Below, in pieces: positions 5,051-7,114 of a DNA stretch of 7,114 nucleotides. This stretch comes from an uncultured Clostridia bacterium (GTDB lineage Bacteria; Bacillota; Clostridia; TANB77; CAG-508), in contig CAPZDM010000072.1 of NCBI GenBank assembly GCA_948745425.1, positions 1-7,114 of the forward strand. The letters run 5' to 3'. A program made the position numbers and the translations under genes. The notes below the pieces were generated by a model, which was not told the DNA's origin, did no database searches, and worked only from the letters and a program-made list of their open reading frames with translations. The stretch's first letter is position 1; every line of letters starts with the position of its first letter.

Positions 5051-6958
5051 CTACATCTCAGCACAAAATTCTTTTTCGTTTTTTCTATTTTTAATAGGTA
5101 ATTGCTCTAAAACACCAGAATTATTAATATTATATCGTTTAGTAGCAAATTCTTCTGCCAAATCTAGGCGATGTGTGGTTAATAATAACATAACATTTTT
5201 ACTCATTGCGTAATTTTTAATCATTTCCAGCTGTTCCTTAATCAAACTATCCTCTACATTTCCGACAGGTTCATCCACAATAATTACGGAAGTTCCATCA
5301 TCAATTCTATAAAATAGCTTTGATAAAGCTAATCTTCTTTGTTGACCAGTAGAAAATTCCATGAATTTTTTTGAAGCTAATTCATTCAATAAATCTGGAG
5401 AACTAAATTTCAATTCATTTAGTATAGAGAGTAAATTAAACTGTTCTTCTTCAGACAAATTAGAAATACTAGATCTTCCTGTTATTTGATATAGCACATT
5501 AGTTTCATCACCAAGTTCTATACTAGGCCTAAAAGAAATATATTCATGCCCTAGACTATCTACTCTTTCATTATTATCTAATTTTATCGCTTTTCTATTA
5601 TTTATATCTCCACGTTTCAAAAATCTTAAAAAAGTACTTTTTCCAGAGCCAGACTCACCAGATAATAAAACAACATCTCCTCTTTTCATACTAAACTCAG
5701 AAATCCTAATAGTCGAACAATAATTTATTTCGCCAGTATTATAATCTTTTTTAGGATAAAAGTTTCCAGTAAAATCAGTTATTTCGAAAGAATTAAAAGG
5801 ATGTGTAGCACCTTTTAAAGGATACACCTTTTCCTCCATTTGATTTAATATATCTCTTACCTTTATACAGATTTGTTCAAAATTTTCATTCTCTGTTTTA
5901 TCAATAGAAATATGTCTTATTGTATTAGCAAAAGAATTTATGCTTGTACCTGCATTAGTTAAATTAATTAAAGAAGAAGACAATGACTTTCCATCAATTT
6001 TACCATTTTCTTGAATCTCAGTTGTAGAATTAGTGTATATTCCAGTTATTAACGCTATTGCTAAATCTGTAATCATATGAAGAGATAGATCCTTATTTTC
6101 AATCTTGTTTGATAATTTTTGAGATTCATATGCGACCTGTTCTATATTTTTTAAATCATCTTCTTTAGATTTATTACTAATATGTTCAATTTCTAAGAAA
6201 TCATCTTCCATATTATGCATTTGATGAATCAAATCAAATTTTTTGCTAATATTATTATCTTTAACACCTTCAAGTAATTTTAATCCACTTAAAGCTGTGG
6301 TCCCCAAAGCTATTAAAGAAGTCATTTTTTTGCCATTAGTCTTAGTTTCACTAAACATTGCACCTAATGTACCTGCAAAGCCTAAGCCTAACCCTAAATA
6401 ATTACTAAGCCTGTTAAATTCAAGTTTTTCACGTTTACTTTGGTATTCTTTCAAAATGTTTAAGACTTCTTTGGGTGTCATACTAGTATCATAGATTACC
6501 TCTCTAGGTTTTCCATTAATTATTTCGGTTCTAGTTTCTGGTTTTAGAATTATCCCATCTCGAGCAGCCTGAGCTATTTCAGAATAATCAGATAATAACT
6601 CTATTCTTTGCTGTAATTCATACATATCTCTAGAATCCATTGAAAGTTTTCGTATAAAACACTCCATTAACCTCCTATAGCCAAAGATTTCTTTCCTAAG
6701 TTTGCTTACATCAGTTTTACCTGACAATAATTTTTGTTCTTCATTATTAAATCCTTCAGTAACTATTCTTTCTAAAACTTGAAGCCCCATACTAAGATGT
6801 TTTCTATCAGAAGTCGATAAAGTTCTAATTTTACTACTCTTTTTAACTTTTCTTTCTTTTCTAGGGAGAGTAGGCAATCCTTTATTTAGTTCTTTTTCTA
6901 CCTTTGAAACTATAAGTTGAACAGATATACCATTATTACCATTATATTTTTTATCCAT
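5051..6958 (-). CDS. Orphan ABC ATPase with long N-terminal membrane-associated region, function unknown
   Basis: A 635-residue protein I cannot place in a named family. The C-terminal third is an ABC nucleotide-binding domain: Walker A GESGSGKST (434-442), signature STGQQ (536-540, a variant of LSGGQ), Walker B VIIVDEP with D562 and E563, and switch histidine H596 in TTHRLD. At the Q-loop site the sequence reads ISFRPS (474-479), without the usual glutamine, and the D-loop is VGNVED. The N-terminal 180 residues are basic and helical with no recognised domain. Weakly hydrophobic segments follow at about 184-203, 212-226 and 292-309, then a helical linker, an order reminiscent of a reduced, degenerate ABC-exporter half-molecule. 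There is no signal peptide. The ATG at 6958 is preferred over the GTG at 6967, because that GTG is part of the ribosome site TAGGTAGGTG, 6 nt before the ATG. It is monocistronic and convergent to mutS2. Codon choice (GGG, TCG, CGC, ACC) differs from mutS2, hinting at acquisition. Confidence 0.85.
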   Translation of the reverse strand: MDKKYNGNNGISVQLIVSKVEKELNKGLPTLPRKERKVKKSSKIRTLSTSDRKHLSMGLQVLERIVTEGFNNEEQKLLSGKTDVSKLRKEIFGYRRLMECFIRKLSMDSRDMYELQQRIELLSDYSEIAQAARDGIILKPETRTEIINGKPREVIYDTSMTPKEVLNILKEYQSKREKLEFNRLSNYLGLGLGFAGTLGAMFSETKTNGKKMTSLIALGTTALSGLKLLEGVKDNNISKKFDLIHQMHNMEDDFLEIEHISNKSKEDDLKNIEQVAYESQKLSNKIENKDLSLHMITDLAIALITGIYTNSTTEIQENGKIDGKSLSSSLINLTNAGTSINSFANTIRHISIDKTENENFEQICIKVRDILNQMEEKVYPLKGATHPFNSFEITDFTGNFYPKKDYNTGEINYCSTIRISEFSMKRGDVVLLSGESGSGKSTFLRFLKRGDINNRKAIKLDNNERVDSLGHEYISFRPSIELGDETNVLYQITGRSSISNLSEEEQFNLLSILNELKFSSPDLLNELASKKFMEFSTGQQRRLALSKLFYRIDDGTSVIIVDEPVGNVEDSLIKEQLEMIKNYAMSKNVMLLLTTHRLDLAEEFATKRYNINNSGVLEQLPIKNRKNEKEFCAEM

Positions 6959-6964
6959 AAACAA

Positions 6965-6974
6965 CACCTACCTA
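6965..6974 (-). promoter_or_regulatory. Ribosome binding site deciding the ABC gene start
   Basis: On the minus strand, TAGGTAGGTG is a good Shine-Dalgarno sequence ending 6 nt before ATG at 6958. The alternative upstream GTG start at 6967 lies within it and has no site of its own, so the shorter 635-residue product is preferred. Confidence 0.75.
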
Positions 6975-7002
6975 AATAGAAAAATATTTATTCTATATAT
7001 AC

Positions 7003-7031
7003 ATTATAACATTCTATGAATGTAATATCAA
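7003..7031 (-). promoter_or_regulatory. Promoter of the ABC gene (near-consensus, extended -10)
   Basis: TTGATA (7031 to 7026), a 17-bp spacer and TATAAT (7008 to 7003) with TG one base upstream of the -10 make a strong SigA promoter. The predicted start is near 6996, with a leader of about 38 nt. Two further TTGACA boxes lie upstream (7044 to 7039 and 7073 to 7068), each beginning a TTGACAC and 29 bp apart; neither has a -10 at the right distance. Confidence 0.8.
7009..7023. promoter_or_regulatory. Candidate operator inside the ABC promoter
   Basis: ACATTC-TAT-GAATGT is a perfect 6-3-6 inverted repeat lying wholly within the spacer between -35 and -10. A dimeric regulator bound here would block or remodel polymerase binding. 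No regulator gene is in the window, so the binding protein is unknown. Confidence 0.5.
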
Positions 7032-7114
7032 CAGATAGTGTCAATTTTTTTCGGGGAAATGTATATGTGTCAATGATGTGAAACAAACTTTTATAAAAAA
7101 ATTCGTAGTATTAT

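Noticed and set aside
6959..6967. GTG at 6967 as the start of the ABC gene
   Set aside because: This GTG is the end of the Shine-Dalgarno sequence TAGGTAGGTG; the ATG at 6958 has the correct 6-nt spacing.
7074..7114. End of an upstream gene at the right edge
   Set aside because: The 41 bases are A/T-rich with no open frame or motif that can be judged.

Overview
The window comes from an A/T-rich genome with Firmicutes-style signals: strong Shine-Dalgarno (SD) sequences, SigA-type promoters and a TTG start codon. Together with murA, walJ and mutS2 it suggests an uncultured or gut-type Clostridia relative. Having murA implies a peptidoglycan wall, so it is not a Mollicute. The species cannot be named from this sequence.

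Layout. Bases 81-2136 hold a minus-strand operon: murA (TTG start behind a strong SD), then walJ/yycJ 4 bp downstream. It is driven by an extended -10 promoter near 2180-2208. Bases 2137-2636 look empty at first but contain a compact module: a 34-residue hydrophobic peptide gene (2390-2494, +) with its own promoter and structured leader, facing a perfect consensus promoter on the minus strand (TTGACA-N17-TATAAT, 2584-2612). That promoter would make a short RNA of about 85 nt ending at a 12-bp hairpin just past the peptide stop codon. This is the architecture of a type I toxin-antitoxin locus of the TxpA/RatA or BsrG/SR4 kind and of the Clostridioides difficile convergent pairs. It is the most interesting part of the window. 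Bases 2637-4973 encode MutS2 (+), a ribosome-collision/DNA-structure ATPase with a C-terminal Smr domain. A REP-like palindrome (5017-5037) lies between mutS2 and a convergent minus-strand gene (5051-6958). That gene encodes an unusual 635-residue protein with a long N-terminal region, a few hydrophobic segments and a C-terminal ABC ATPase. Its promoter (7003-7031) has a 6-3-6 inverted repeat in the spacer between -35 and -10.

Functionally, murA makes the first committed peptidoglycan precursor and WalJ is a metallo-beta-lactamase-fold nuclease linked to wall and DNA homeostasis. MutS2 splits collided ribosomes. The peptide/antisense-RNA module and the orphan ABC protein look like accessory inserts flanking the housekeeping mutS2 gene. 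All functional calls rest on motif reading; no database search was possible.
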